A stretch of 64,000 bases of DNA from Terriglobia bacterium (GTDB taxonomy: Bacteria; Acidobacteriota; Terriglobia; JAIQFV01), in the NCBI GenBank assembly GCA_028716525.1, contig JAQUPQ010000022.1, positions 1 to 64,000 of the forward strand. The letters are read 5' to 3'. Positions 1 through 7,503 of this stretch are shown piece by piece (positions within the stretch are counted from its first letter, which is position 1; each line of letters opens with the position of its first letter). The notes under the pieces are model-generated. The model did not search any database. It saw only the letters and a program-made list of their open reading frames with translations, and was not told the DNA's origin. A program made the translations under genes and the position numbers.

Positions 1-126
1 GCGGCCATCAAAGAATACATCCAGGAAAACAATCAGCACCCCCGAATCTTCCTCTGGACGGCGTCGGTTCATCAAATCTTGTCGAAGATCAACAAATGTA
101 AAGAAGCGTTAGACGCACTACACTAG
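1..126 (+). pseudogene. IS630-family transposase, C-terminal fragment
   Basis: Frame 1 is open from the window edge to a TAG at 124-126 and gives 41 residues. The stretch IFLWTASVHQILSKI followed by a Cys/Lys-rich helix matches the usual end of IS630/Tc1-type transposases, where a (F/V)WT segment is followed by an ILxKI helix. Only the tail is visible, so it cannot be said whether the full transposase is intact upstream. It marks this end of the window as mobile-element territory, which fits the cassette-like genes that follow. No terminal inverted repeat was recognised after the stop. Confidence 0.7.
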
Positions 127-230
127 GTCTTGGGCGCCGATTGGACCAAAAGGAATAGGTCGCGTAGAGAGCCATGAGTCCAGCATCGTACTAGCCGGTT
201 TGGTGAGAAGCGTGGCAAGGGAAGTGCGCC

Positions 231-330
231 GCATAACAATTCGTTGGACGCGAGCGGCGGGAGCGTGTTTCGTAACTAACTTGGTGTCGCGAAGGGTGCC
301 TTGCTTCGCGCCGCGCCATCGGTGTTGCGG
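231..330 (+). repeat. attC-like recombination site (degenerate)
   Basis: Left simple-site motif GCATAAC (231-237) is followed by a 5-base spacer and then an arm around TTGGACGCGAGCG. The reverse complement of the right end reads CCGCAAC, a 5-base spacer, then TGGCGCGGCGCG. The arms pair if two adenines in the left arm are left out of the helix, as expected for the extrahelical bases of integron attC sites. Neither outer core fits the RYYYAAC/GTTRRRY consensus exactly, so this is a decayed or divergent site. Confidence 0.45.
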
Positions 331-371
331 ATTGCCATCAGCTTGGTGAATCAAGTACCTATGGAGAATAT

Positions 372-575
372 ATGAAATCACAGATAATGGGATTGCGGGT
401 CGCTGGAACTGTTTTTGGTCTGATGTCTCTGGCTCAGCTAACGCGTTTTCTGACACATTTTCAAGTGTTTGTTGTTGGGTACGAACTGCCGATGTGGCTC
501 AGCGCGCTCGCTTTTGTGTTTTTGGGTTCTCTGAGTATTTGGATGTGGAAACTGTCGTGCAGGGCATCCAAATAA
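372..575 (+). CDS. Small two-helix membrane protein
   Basis: This 67-residue protein has two likely transmembrane helices, about residues 8-28 and 40-60, and a short basic C-terminus. A GGAG sequence six to seven bases upstream supports the ATG at 372. I recognise no named family with certainty, although the pattern of a short helix, a polar loop and an LPMWLSALAF-type second helix is common in small membrane proteins from metagenomes. The gene lies between two attC-like sites (231-330 and 595-686), so it has the layout of a single integron cassette with its own downstream recombination site. No function can be assigned. Confidence 0.6.
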   Translation: MKSQIMGLRVAGTVFGLMSLAQLTRFLTHFQVFVVGYELPMWLSALAFVFLGSLSIWMWKLSCRASK

Positions 576-594
576 GACGTTCTGGTCTGGTGTT

Positions 595-686
595 GCCCAA
601 CCAGCGGCTGGTGCGGACAAAACTTCGGCGCTCATGTCTACAGTATTCGTGTCCTTCAATTTTGCCGCACAGCCCATCCGTTAGGC
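595..686 (+). repeat. attC-like recombination site (best example)
   Basis: R'' is GCCCAAC (595-601, fits RYYYAAC) and R' is GTTAGGC (680-686, fits GTTRRRY). Each is followed inward by a 5-base spacer. The left inner arm GCTGGTGCGG (607-616) pairs with the right arm, whose reverse complement is GGCTGTGCGG, leaving one extra G in the left arm as an extrahelical base. The helix then extends into an AAAA/TTTT pair. Core motifs, spacer lengths, bulged base and total length of 92 bp all match the integron attC plan, and the site lies 19 bp after the preceding stop codon. Confidence 0.7.
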
Positions 687-925
687 AGCGACGGAATCGT
701 GCGCTAGCAACCGCAGGTCCCACGACCAGCAATCAGCAGGAGAAGGCGTGGAGAGATGAGTTGAGATCTTCGCGGTGTTGCAGTGCGTCGCGATCGAACT
801 TTTGTACATCGCCGAGCCTCGCGTGTGGGTTTAAGATGTTCCTGTGGCTCAAGAGTCAAGGCCGGGCGCTTGCCATGAGCTCAGTGTTTTGGCACGTCGT
901 GTTCACGCGCTAAGCCAACTGTAAA

Positions 926-2104
926 GTGACAGGTAAACCGTTGTTTTCTCGACTAAAAGCGATTCTCCGTGCGAGATGGGTGGCCAATACGGGTCCTTAC
1001 TGGCGAACGCTGCCAATGCGGAGTATGAGAAAGCTGCTCGCCTCGCTGTTCTTCACCTTCGGCGCACTTGGTTTCGCCATCGATCTACTCCTGCTCAACT
1101 ATCAGTCTTTGGGTCGAGGGTTGTTCTGGCCACTGTTCAGCGGGATTTTGGGGACAGTCTGTCTCGCGGTCAGGATAAAGCGGATTCATCTCCTCCCCGT
1201 TCCTCTGCTGATTCTGGTGGCTGGCCTTTGGCTGGGCATGAGGGTCTCGCATACTTCCCCGGCCTGGCCGGATGCGGCCGCGCTGAAACGTCGAGTCGTG
1301 TTTGACGCCATCGGCATCTTGGCGGGCACCCTCATCGGATATCGTTGGCTCGTGGCCTTCATCCGCACCGAAGGCATCGCGAGTGTCCGCATGCAAACCG
1401 AACTGTCCCTCGCGCACGGCATTCAGGCGACTCTGGTTCCATTGATTTCTTTTCGGACCGCCCGCTTCGAGATATACGGCAAGTCTATGCCCAGCAGAGA
1501 AATGGGGGGCGACCTGATCGATACAATCGAGAGCGACGGAACCCTGCTGGCTTATGTCGCTGATGTGTCCGGACACGGCCTGGCCGCCGGGCAGCTTATG
1601 GGAATGTTGAAGACAGCAATTCGTGTCTCACGTCAGCTCGGACAGCAACCAGTGGCCGCGCTCGAAAGTGCAGATCGCGTGCTGCCGGCCGTCAAAGAAC
1701 CGAACTTGTACGCCACGCTCGCGCTCCTGTGTTTCGACGGATCCTCTGAGGCCGAGTATGCGCTAGCTGGCCATCCGCCGATACTGCATTATCGTGCGCA
1801 TACCGGCGATACGTCGCAGCTCTCGATGGAGCAGTTCCCCTTGGGGCTGCTTCCGGGCGGTCGCTATTCAAGCCAGCGCGTCACCTACGCTGCAGGGGAT
1901 TTGTTTCTGATGCTGACCGATGGGATCTCGGAAGTACCCAATGCGAAAGATGAGGACTTTGGCCTTGCACGCCTCGAGCAGTTGCTGGTTCACAACGCGG
2001 CACGGCCACTCCAGCAGCTTTGCGAGTGCATCATGACCGAGGTCAAACACCACGGCACGCAGCAAGACGACCAGACGTTGCTGCTGCTCCGTGTCCTCTT
2101 GTAG
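926..2104 (+). CDS. Membrane-anchored SpoIIE/RsbU-type PP2C phosphatase
   Basis: This 392-residue protein has an N-terminal membrane part with four likely helices (about residues 36-57, 66-82, 88-104, 124-145) and a C-terminal PP2C (SpoIIE) phosphatase domain. The domain shows EMGGD at 192-196, DVSGHG at 213-218, LAGHPP near 279, TDG at 331 and DDQT at 381, which supply the metal-binding aspartates. Proteins of this class dephosphorylate anti-sigma antagonists in partner-switching pathways. No partner kinase or STAS protein is adjacent. The GTG at 926 has no good ribosome site, so translation may start at ATG 1016 or 1025, just before the first helix. A palindromic repeat follows the gene. 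Confidence 0.85.
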   Translation: MTGKPLFSRLKAILRARWVANTGPYWRTLPMRSMRKLLASLFFTFGALGFAIDLLLLNYQSLGRGLFWPLFSGILGTVCLAVRIKRIHLLPVPLLILVAGLWLGMRVSHTSPAWPDAAALKRRVVFDAIGILAGTLIGYRWLVAFIRTEGIASVRMQTELSLAHGIQATLVPLISFRTARFEIYGKSMPSREMGGDLIDTIESDGTLLAYVADVSGHGLAAGQLMGMLKTAIRVSRQLGQQPVAALESADRVLPAVKEPNLYATLALLCFDGSSEAEYALAGHPPILHYRAHTGDTSQLSMEQFPLGLLPGGRYSSQRVTYAAGDLFLMLTDGISEVPNAKDEDFGLARLEQLLVHNAARPLQQLCECIMTEVKHHGTQQDDQTLLLLRVLL

Positions 2105-2191
2105 CGAAAGCGGTACGACTCCCCAACCGCTGGATGGCAGCAGGCCGAGACCCCATGCTAAGATCCGTCGGTCCCAGGACTTGGAGCTACA

Positions 2192-2286
2192 TAAAAAGGG
2201 GTCAAACCTGGACACTGGACAGAGGGGAAACTGCTACCTTGCACCGCGTTGCTTTGTCGAATGTCCAACTCTGACCCCCTTCATTG
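2192..2286 (+). repeat. ~95-bp palindromic repeat, copy A
   Basis: The left end runs AAAAAGGGGTCAAACCTGG and the right end CCAACTCTGACCCCCTTCAT, giving terminal inverted repeats of about 18 bp. The interior carries GGGAAACTGCTACCTTGCAC and a TTGCTTTGTCGAATGTCC segment. It lies about 85 bp after the phosphatase stop. Copies B and C have the same structure, with C in the opposite orientation. Confidence 0.85.
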
Positions 2287-2482
2287 CGGCCCGAGGAATC
2301 CGATTTTGCGCCCGCATGGCGACAGCCGTGCTCTCCCCCCAGCTTTGGTAGCGCAGCCGAGTCAGCAGTCCAGACGAAGGCTGCGGCTTTTGCGCGCCGT
2401 CGCAATAAACCTCGGACACCCGCGAGATGCTTTCATATCCTCTGAGAAGAGCCCCATAGACAACTTGTGAGGGGACGCCTGC

Positions 2483-2507
2483 GTGTTATGCGGAAGCCGG
2501 ATAACAC
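2483..2507. repeat. Hairpin GTGTTAT/ATAACAC
   Basis: GTGTTAT at 2483-2489 pairs with ATAACAC at 2501-2507. An inner CGG/CCG pair is separated from the outer stem by a G-G mismatch, with an AAG loop. There is no T-run, so it is not a normal terminator. It may be part of a decayed recombination site. Confidence 0.45.
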
Positions 2508-2650
2508 TCCGGGCAAAGGAATCGGCCGAGCATAAGACTTTGAAAATCTACTCGTTGCAAAGATCATCGGTTGTTGTATGATTTGGAGGGAACCCGAAGA
2601 ATGAGATTGTCTGGAAACCATATAATCAGTAGTTAGACGGACCAACAAAA

Positions 2651-2926
2651 ATGAAAAACCTTGAAGACTCTGTTGCGAACTATATCTTCGTTCTTGCCGA
2701 GTGCAGAGAAAAAACACATCGTGCAGAGGATCGCGACCGGTACACTCGGCACTTGGCTCAGGCCGCGGTGATGTTCTCCATTTTACGAAAGGGCGCCGCG
2801 TTAGAGGAATTCAATAGAATTGTGGCTGAAGAACAGCGTTCATACGGTTGGGACTACCTCTCGGATGAGCCAGGTCGAGCAGCAGAAGAAGCTTTTGCAA
2901 GGTTTGTGAAGGCCGTGGGAGCATAA
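2651..2926 (+). CDS. Small hypothetical protein
   Basis: This is a 91-residue soluble, charged, mostly helical protein without signal peptide or membrane segment. I recognise no family. The ATG at 2651 lies about 13 bp after an attC-like 3' core (GTTAGAC, 2632-2638), and the stop codon at 2924-2926 lies inside the left flank of palindromic repeat B. The gene is therefore tightly packed between the two kinds of site, as a cassette gene would be. Base composition is similar to its neighbours. Function unknown. Confidence 0.5.
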   Translation: MKNLEDSVANYIFVLAECREKTHRAEDRDRYTRHLAQAAVMFSILRKGAALEEFNRIVAEEQRSYGWDYLSDEPGRAAEEAFARFVKAVGA

Positions 2927-3016
2927 AAAGGGTCAAACCTGGACACTGGACAGACGGGAAACTGCTACCTTGCACCATGTTGCTTTGTCGAATGTCCAGG
3001 TCTGACCCCCTTCATT
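2922..3016 (+). repeat. ~95-bp palindromic repeat, copy B
   Basis: Nearly identical to copy A: left end CATAAAAAGGGTCAAACCTG, interior GGGAAACTGCTACCTTGCAC, right end GTCCAGGTCTGACCCCCTTC. It begins at the TAA stop of the preceding gene, so that stop codon is part of the repeat flank. Confidence 0.9.
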
Positions 3017-3058
3017 CACTAACGCCGGACTGTTCGAACCCGAGAAAGGACACACAAA

Positions 3059-3493
3059 TTGAACGGAATAGCCAACACCCCACGCGGTCTCGAAGACCTC
3101 AAGATCAACGTGAAGATCAAGCTGTCAGCCCTCTGGGGCAGCGTCATGTTCTGCTACATTTATGCCGACTACTTCGTGCTATACGAGCCGGGAAAGCTGC
3201 AGGCCATTCTCAACGGCGAGTTTTTTGGAGTCGGACCGACGACTCAAGGGGTCTTGTTGGGCGCCTCACTCATGTTGGCGATCCCGAGCTTAATGATTTT
3301 TCTGTCAGTGGTGTTGCCACCCGTCTTCAATCGATGGCTAAACATCATCGCCGGAGCCGTCTACACGGCAATCATCCTGAAAACAATGTGGGGCTGGGTG
3401 TTTCTTGTCTTCTACGGAGTCATTGAAATCTCGCTCACGTCACTCATCGTCTGGTACGCGTGGAGATGGCCGAAAGCTCCAGCGAGTACCTAG
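3059..3493 (+). CDS. DUF6326-like four-helix membrane protein
   Basis: This 144-residue protein has four likely transmembrane helices after a soluble N-terminal tail: about residues 26-43, 63-88, 94-111 and 114-133. The sequences LWGSVMFCYIYADYF, GPTTQGVLLGASLMLAIPSL and a final LIVWYAWRWP resemble the DUF6326 family, recognised from memory and without a search. The role of that family is unknown to me. The likely start is a TTG at 3059 with AAAGGA upstream. It lies between palindromic repeats B and C, with its stop nine bases before C begins, which matches the cassette-like packing of this zone. Confidence 0.65.
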   Translation: MNGIANTPRGLEDLKINVKIKLSALWGSVMFCYIYADYFVLYEPGKLQAILNGEFFGVGPTTQGVLLGASLMLAIPSLMIFLSVVLPPVFNRWLNIIAGAVYTAIILKTMWGWVFLVFYGVIEISLTSLIVWYAWRWPKAPAST

Positions 3494-3501
3494 TCATCGG
3501 A

Positions 3502-3598
3502 CATAAAAAGTGGTCAAACCTGGACATTCGACAAAGCAACGCGGTGCAAGGTAGCAGTTTCCCGCATGTCCAGTGTCCAGGTTTGATCCCCTTCATTC
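3502..3598 (-). repeat. ~95-bp palindromic repeat, copy C (inverted)
   Basis: This is the reverse complement of copies A and B: it opens with CATAAAAAGTGGTCAAACCT and GACATTCGACAAAGCAACGC, then GTGCAAGGTAGCAGTTTCCC, and ends GTCCAGGTTTGATCCCCTTC. Both orientations therefore occur after genes, so the element is placed independently of its inner polarity. It lies nine bases after a stop codon. Confidence 0.9.
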
Positions 3599-3703
3599 CC
3601 CTTCATTTATTGTCGCAATTATCCTTGTTATTGACATTGCTTTTTGCTCGCACAACAAAGTCGCAAATGATTCAATAGATACCAAGAATGGAGGAACGCG
3701 GTC

Positions 3704-4299
<596 letters not shown>

Positions 4300-4350
4300 A
4301 TATTTTGTTGTCAACTTTATAAATTCGTCAGTGCTGCCCACCCAGTTGCT

Positions 4351-4397
4351 CCCCGATCAAGAACATCGGGGTTTCGTCCGGCGACAAAGTCGCCGGA
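4351..4397. repeat. Two tandem perfect hairpins
   Basis: CCCCGAT (4351-4357) pairs with ATCGGGG (4365-4371) around a 7-base loop. Immediately after, TCCGGCGAC (4377-4385) pairs with GTCGCCGGA (4389-4397) around AAA. Only short T-runs follow, so termination would be weak. The second hairpin touches the left core of the attC-like site at 4398. Confidence 0.6.
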
Positions 4398-4554
4398 ACT
4401 CAACAAGCTGGCTGACGGCCGAAGCTGCGGTGGTTTCACGCTGCGCGCAAGAAAATGAGTCAGTATTAGACGCGCGCCGCCAATGTTGGACTGCAGTGCG
4501 GATAGTACGTTAGTAAAGTTGACCACGCCGCAGCTTAGGTCCGGTCCGTTAGAA
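4398..4554 (+). repeat. attC-like recombination site (long form)
   Basis: The left core ACTCAAC (4398-4404) fits RYYYAAC. The right core GTTAGAA (4548-4554) fits GTTRRRY except at the last base. Both have 5-base spacers. Further in, AAGCTGCGG followed by TGGT (4422-4434) pairs with ACCACGCCGCAGCTT (4522-4536) with one bulged base. The site separates the broken RibD-like gene from the CPBP gene, as a cassette boundary would. Confidence 0.45.
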
Positions 4555-4575
4555 CTCAGCCGAACGGGAGCTTCG

Positions 4576-5286
4576 ATGACACAACCTGATTTCCTCTATT
4601 TGGCGCTTATAGCGATCCTATTGTTGCTCGACAGTTTCATGCTGTGGCCCATGTTCCTTCGGCGGTCACAATCTGATCCAGGTCGGGCTCGGGTGTGGAT
4701 TTGGTCGGCTTGGATGAGCATGTTGTGGACGCTGGTTGCCGCCGGATTTGCGGTGTGGCTGCTCGAGGCACGAACTTGGGGGGCACTCCGATTCATGACC
4801 CCTCACGGGTGGCGGCTATGGGGCGCAATCGGTCTCGTGTTGGCGCTTGCAATAGCTTACGGCCGACCCATCCTTAGGATCGCACGAAGCAACCGCCCGA
4901 AGCGGGTCAAACTGGGAAACCCACATGTCGAAAAACTTTCGCCACATACACGATTTGAACTAGGTTGGTGGGTGGCGCTATCGCTGTCAGCTGGGTTTTG
5001 TGAAGAGTTCCTCTTTCGCGGATACCTCATCTGGGCCTTTCAGCCGATGCTCGGTTTGTGGGGCGCTGCTGCATTTTCGGTGGTTGTGTTCGCGGCCGCG
5101 CACGCGTACCAAGGAATAAAAGGTATATTGTTGGCTGGTATTGTCGGCATCCTGCTTACACTTGTGGTGCTGATTTCCGGATCGCTCTATCCGGCCATGG
5201 CATTGCATGCACTCGTTGACGTCGGCCAGGGGCTGATGGCGTGGTTTGTGTTACGTCAAGCGCAGGGCCAAAGTGAAATAATTTGA
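4576..5286 (+). CDS. CPBP-family intramembrane protease
   Basis: This 236-residue integral membrane protein has about seven likely helices. It carries the CPBP (CAAX protease/bacteriocin-processing) motifs: EEFLFRG near residue 142, FAAAHAYQG near residue 175, and a later helix with HALVDVGQGL. The glutamates and histidines are the expected metal ligands. The ATG at 4576 was chosen because GGGAG lies eight bases upstream. The gene begins 21 bp after an attC-like core. Homologues act in prenyl-protein processing or bacteriocin immunity, and the substrate here is unknown. Confidence 0.8.
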   Translation: MTQPDFLYLALIAILLLLDSFMLWPMFLRRSQSDPGRARVWIWSAWMSMLWTLVAAGFAVWLLEARTWGALRFMTPHGWRLWGAIGLVLALAIAYGRPILRIARSNRPKRVKLGNPHVEKLSPHTRFELGWWVALSLSAGFCEEFLFRGYLIWAFQPMLGLWGAAAFSVVVFAAAHAYQGIKGILLAGIVGILLTLVVLISGSLYPAMALHALVDVGQGLMAWFVLRQAQGQSEII

Positions 5287-5315
5287 GGGTAGTCGCAAGT
5301 TCAAACGGGGCAAGT

Positions 5316-5346
5316 TCAAAAGGGATCGGACCCGGACATTTGACGC
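5316..5346 (-). repeat. Half-copy D of the palindromic repeat
   Basis: AAGGGATCGGACCCGGACAT resembles the left terminal repeat seen in copy C (GGTCAAACCTGGACATTCGA), but is diverged and lacks the interior. It is inverted relative to the half-copy at 5938-5962, so the two flank the reductase gene between them. Confidence 0.5.
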
Positions 5347-5385
5347 TGGTCGTCAGGCGGCGCCAGCACTCCATACGAGGACACC

Positions 5386-5952
5386 ATGCGTAAAATAATA
5401 TTTGCCATGTCGGTATCGGTCGATGGCTTTGTCGAAACGGCTAGCGGCGATCTAAGCTGGGCTTCTCCCGACCCGGAATTGCAGCAACACGTCATCGGTC
5501 GGGAGAGCACAATCGATACCCATCTCTACGGACGGCGGCTGTACGAAACCATGTATCCATATTGGCTAAAAGCAGGTGAAGATCCTTCAGCAACAAAATT
5601 CGATATCGAATATGCTCAAATCTGGAAGGAAAGAAGGAAAATCGTGTTTTCGAAGACGCTGGCTCAAGTCGGCGGTAATTGTCAATTATTCAGAGGGAAT
5701 ATCTCAGAAGAGATGCATAAGCTGAAAGCACAACCGGGAAAAGACATGTTTATCGGTGGTCCTAATCTTGCTTCGACCTTCATGAAACGCGGTTTGATCG
5801 ATGAATATTGGCTATATGTTTACCCAATTATTCTTGGAAGCGGCAAACCGATGTTTCCGCACTTGGGCGACAGGATCAACCTAAAGCTCATGGAGACACA
5901 CAGATTTGGTTCCGGAGTCGTTCTTCTCAAATTGTCTAATGTCCAGGTTTGA
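5386..5952 (+). CDS. RibD C-terminal/DHFR-fold reductase-like protein
   Basis: This 188-residue protein belongs to the dihydrofolate-reductase-like RibD C-terminal family. It opens with MRKIIFAMSVSVDGFVE, has HLYGRRLYETM near residue 46, IVFSKTL near residue 86, a KDMFIGGPNLASTF nucleotide-binding loop near residue 120 and LYVYPIILGSGKPMF near residue 142. It is probably an NADPH-dependent reductase, substrate unknown. The final codons (reading SNVQV then TGA) are supplied by the repeat half at 5938. The natural C-terminus may thus have been altered by the repeat. Half-repeats in opposite orientation flank the gene. Confidence 0.8.
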   Translation: MRKIIFAMSVSVDGFVETASGDLSWASPDPELQQHVIGRESTIDTHLYGRRLYETMYPYWLKAGEDPSATKFDIEYAQIWKERRKIVFSKTLAQVGGNCQLFRGNISEEMHKLKAQPGKDMFIGGPNLASTFMKRGLIDEYWLYVYPIILGSGKPMFPHLGDRINLKLMETHRFGSGVVLLKLSNVQV

Positions 5953-5962
5953 CCCCCGTCAT
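5938..5962 (+). repeat. Half-copy E of the palindromic repeat
   Basis: AATGTCCAGGTTTGACCCCC matches the right terminal repeat of copies A and B. It provides the last codons and TGA stop of the reductase gene and ends directly against the truncated attC-like 3' half. Confidence 0.8.
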
Positions 5963-5963
5963 T

Positions 5964-5995
5964 GTCTTATACAGACTGTATAATCATTGTTAGGC
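5964..5995 (+). repeat. Truncated attC-like 3' half
   Basis: A hairpin TTATACAG-A-CTGTATAA (5967-5983) is followed by ATCATT and the core GTTAGGC (5989-5995). The left core that should pair with it is absent. In its place stands the end of repeat half E, so the repeat appears to have cut into this site. Confidence 0.5.
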
Positions 5996-6043
5996 GGAAC
6001 TGAAGGTCCTGGAATCTGGCAATACACGCACAAGGAGAAGCGC

Positions 6044-6238
6044 ATGGCAAAATGCCCGTACTGCAAACAAGAGGTCACTTTGGAAAAAGCCAAGAGAGAA
6101 TCAGCCGATGTCAGCGAGGAAGTACATAAAGAAGTACATGGCCTGGTAAAAAAGGAAATCATGTATTCGTGTCCGCATTGTGATGCTGTTCTTGGATTCG
6201 GCTTTTTCTTTGGCGGTTTCCTCACCGGAAGACCGTAA
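6044..6238 (+). CDS. Small zinc-ribbon protein
   Basis: This 64-residue protein has two cysteine pairs: CPYC at residues 4-7 and CPHC near residue 48, separated by a charged helix. They would form one zinc ribbon. The last residues, LGFGFFFGGFLTGRP, are hydrophobic. The ATG at 6044 follows AAGGAGAAGCGC, a good ribosome site; an upstream start at 5987 has none. The gene is 63 bp upstream of the selenocysteine-type glutaredoxin and probably shares a transcript with it. A regulatory or metal-binding role is possible but not shown. Confidence 0.7.
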   Translation: MAKCPYCKQEVTLEKAKRESADVSEEVHKEVHGLVKKEIMYSCPHCDAVLGFGFFFGGFLTGRP

Positions 6239-6301
6239 TTTGCCTCCCCATCCTGCCTTGCCAGTTTGGCAAAGTGCGGAGGTAGATCAAGGAGATTCTC
6301 G

Positions 6302-6538
6302 ATGAACAAAAAGGTCGTGGTATTCAGCCAACCCGGCTGAATGTTTTGCGGAAAGGTGAAAGAGTTTCTTTCACAGAAAAAGATAGACTTTACGGATCGG
6401 AACATCGCCGCGGATGAGACAGCACTCAAGGAAATTGAGAAACTCGGCTATATGACGACGCCGGTGATTTTAGTGGATGATCAAGTGGTAGTGGGATTTG
6501 ATCGACCAAAATTGGAGAATTTGCTGCGGGGCAGTTGA
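6302..6538 (+). CDS. Glutaredoxin-like protein, probable selenoprotein (Sec13)
   Basis: Reading from ATG 6302 (AAGGAG nine bases upstream) gives a 78-residue glutaredoxin-like protein if the TGA at 6338-6340 is decoded as selenocysteine. The N-terminal strand KKVVVFSQPG leads to U-M-F-C, so Sec takes the place of the first cysteine of the CxxC redox motif and Cys16 remains. Downstream are GKVKEFLSQKKIDF, MTTPVILV with the cis-proline, and VVGFDRPKLENLL, all typical of glutaredoxins. A SECIS-like hairpin lies at 6356-6374. Starting at ATG 6341 would remove the first strand and the active-site residue. A simple nonsense mutation of TGC remains possible. Confidence 0.75.
6356..6374 (+). promoter_or_regulatory. 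Bacterial SECIS-like hairpin
   Basis: GTGAAAG (6356-6362) and CTTTCAC (6368-6374) form a perfect 7-bp stem around the loop AGTTT. The loop has G as its second base (6364). The loop starts 22 bases after the UGA. The known bacterial SECIS plan is a short stem about 16-37 bases after UGA with a G among the first two apical-loop bases, and this hairpin fits it. Confidence 0.7.
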
Positions 6539-7120
6539 ACGTCATTGCGGCGCCGCGTTTCTGTTACCGGGGCGGACAAGGAATGCATAAGTCATATATG
6601 GAGAGGGGCGGCAGAGAGTGGTTCGTTTTGTTTTTGGGTTCCCCGATTGTCCTTTGAGATTGGTGCGCGCTTGAGGCGTTGCACAATTTCGCTGTGTCGC
6701 CCCCTTCAGGGGCTCATTTGTGCTGTGGTCATTCGCCTGCACCTGAGGCTTACGCCCCGCCCTGCGGGGCTCGAGCATTGGTAGGTGAGAAATGACTCAT
6801 CGCCCAGCTTCCGCTGGGGGAATTAGCGTCACTCACCCTGTGACATGACGGGAAACTGCTACCTTACACCGTGTTGCAATGTCTAATGTCCAGGTCTGAC
6901 CCCCTTCATTCCCAGGCTACGGTCATCCCGTCCGCACAAGGCGGACTGGCTTGATAGATAGAGACAGCCACCAATTTTCCTAAAAGCATGATTTGGACCG
7001 GACCCCAAGTCAGAGACACTGATAACAAGGACAGAATGAATGAGCTTCTGCGGGGAATTATGAGCCCTCATAAGAAAAGCAAAAGGCTCACTTTTCCACG
7101 ACCCGGAAATGTGGGCCTTC
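6539..7120. other. Gap with dispersed repeats
   Basis: No gene is supported. The segment at about 6697-6835 has short inverted repeats such as CCCCTTCAGGGG, CCCGCCCTGCGGGG and CCCAGCTTCCGCTGGG, related in style to those at 61438-62031. A degraded palindromic repeat follows at 6842-6911. Confidence 0.5.
6842..6911 (+). repeat. ~95-bp palindromic repeat, degraded copy F
   Basis: GGGAAACTGCTACCTTACAC and TCTAATGTCCAGGTCTGACC match the interior and right end of copies A and B. The left terminal repeat is missing or changed beyond recognition. Confidence 0.75.
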
Positions 7121-7124
7121 GAAA

Positions 7125-7200
7125 TTGGTTGCGGGGTAAAGATTTGAACCAATCCCCCAAAGGGGGACGCGCGGGGGATTATGAGCCCTTGAACAAGGCT
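7125..7200 (-). pseudogene. Decayed tRNA-fMet copy (3' part)
   Basis: TTGGTTGCGGGG, GATTTGAACC and GATTATGAGCCC occur in the same order as in the intact gene at 7287-7363, but with changed loops and an insertion. A shorter echo, CGGGGAATTATGAGCCCT, lies at 7050-7068. These are remnants of duplicated tRNA sequence downstream of the intact gene. Confidence 0.5.
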
Positions 7201-7286
7201 AGAGATTTTCAGATAGGGTTAGAAAAATTGGCATCCCGCTCGAAAACGAGAAGGGCCCATCCTGTCATTCAGAATGAGCCCAGATT

Positions 7287-7363
<77 letters not shown>

Positions 7364-7384
7364 ACAAAACTAACTTTTCATCCC

Positions 7385-7431
7385 TCAGAGCTGAAACGGG
7401 AGCCCTACAAGCTACTCCACCGCGGTGGACT
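7385..7431 (-). pseudogene. Decayed tRNA-fMet copy (5' part)
   Basis: The minus strand reads CCGCGGTGGAGTAGCTTGTA followed by GGGCTC, clearly related to the 5' half of the intact tRNA but with several deletions. It lies between the promoter at 7461-7489 and the intact tRNA, so it may be transcribed with it. Confidence 0.45.
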
Positions 7432-7460
7432 CCAACCCGCGTCATATCAAAATCCAGTTG

Positions 7461-7489
7461 AGAATAACTGTGCCTACAGGATTCGTCAA
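7461..7489 (-). promoter_or_regulatory. Sigma70-type promoter for tRNA-fMet
   Basis: On the minus strand TTGACG (7489-7484) and TATTCT (7466-7461) are separated by exactly 17 bases. It lies about 100 bp upstream of the tRNA 5' end and points toward it. Confidence 0.6.
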
Positions 7490-7503
7490 GGGGGAAAACC
7501 AGG

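Larger units (their letters stand above)
2105..2650. other. Gene-poor gap with repeat, hairpin and orphan attC core
   Basis: No convincing gene is present between the phosphatase and the next small gene. The gap holds palindromic element A (2192-2286), a hairpin at 2483-2507 and a GTTAGAC core at 2632-2638. The sequence just before that core, TATAATCAGTAGTTAGAC, resembles that before the core at 5989, TATAATCATTGTTAGGC, suggesting two related attC 3' ends. No matching left half could be found here. Confidence 0.5.

Noticed and set aside
118-456. Minus-strand open frame of 112 codons
   Set aside because: No ribosome site or recognisable features; it runs through an attC-like site and overlaps the tail of the transposase.
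494-913. Plus-strand open frame of 139 codons
   Set aside because: It overlaps the small membrane-protein gene and spans the best attC-like site; composition is not protein-like.
5938-5962. Half-copy E as a true attC
   Set aside because: It matches the palindromic element ends, lacks RYYYAAC/GTTRRRY cores and has no extrahelical base; only the neighbouring 5964-5995 part is attC-like.
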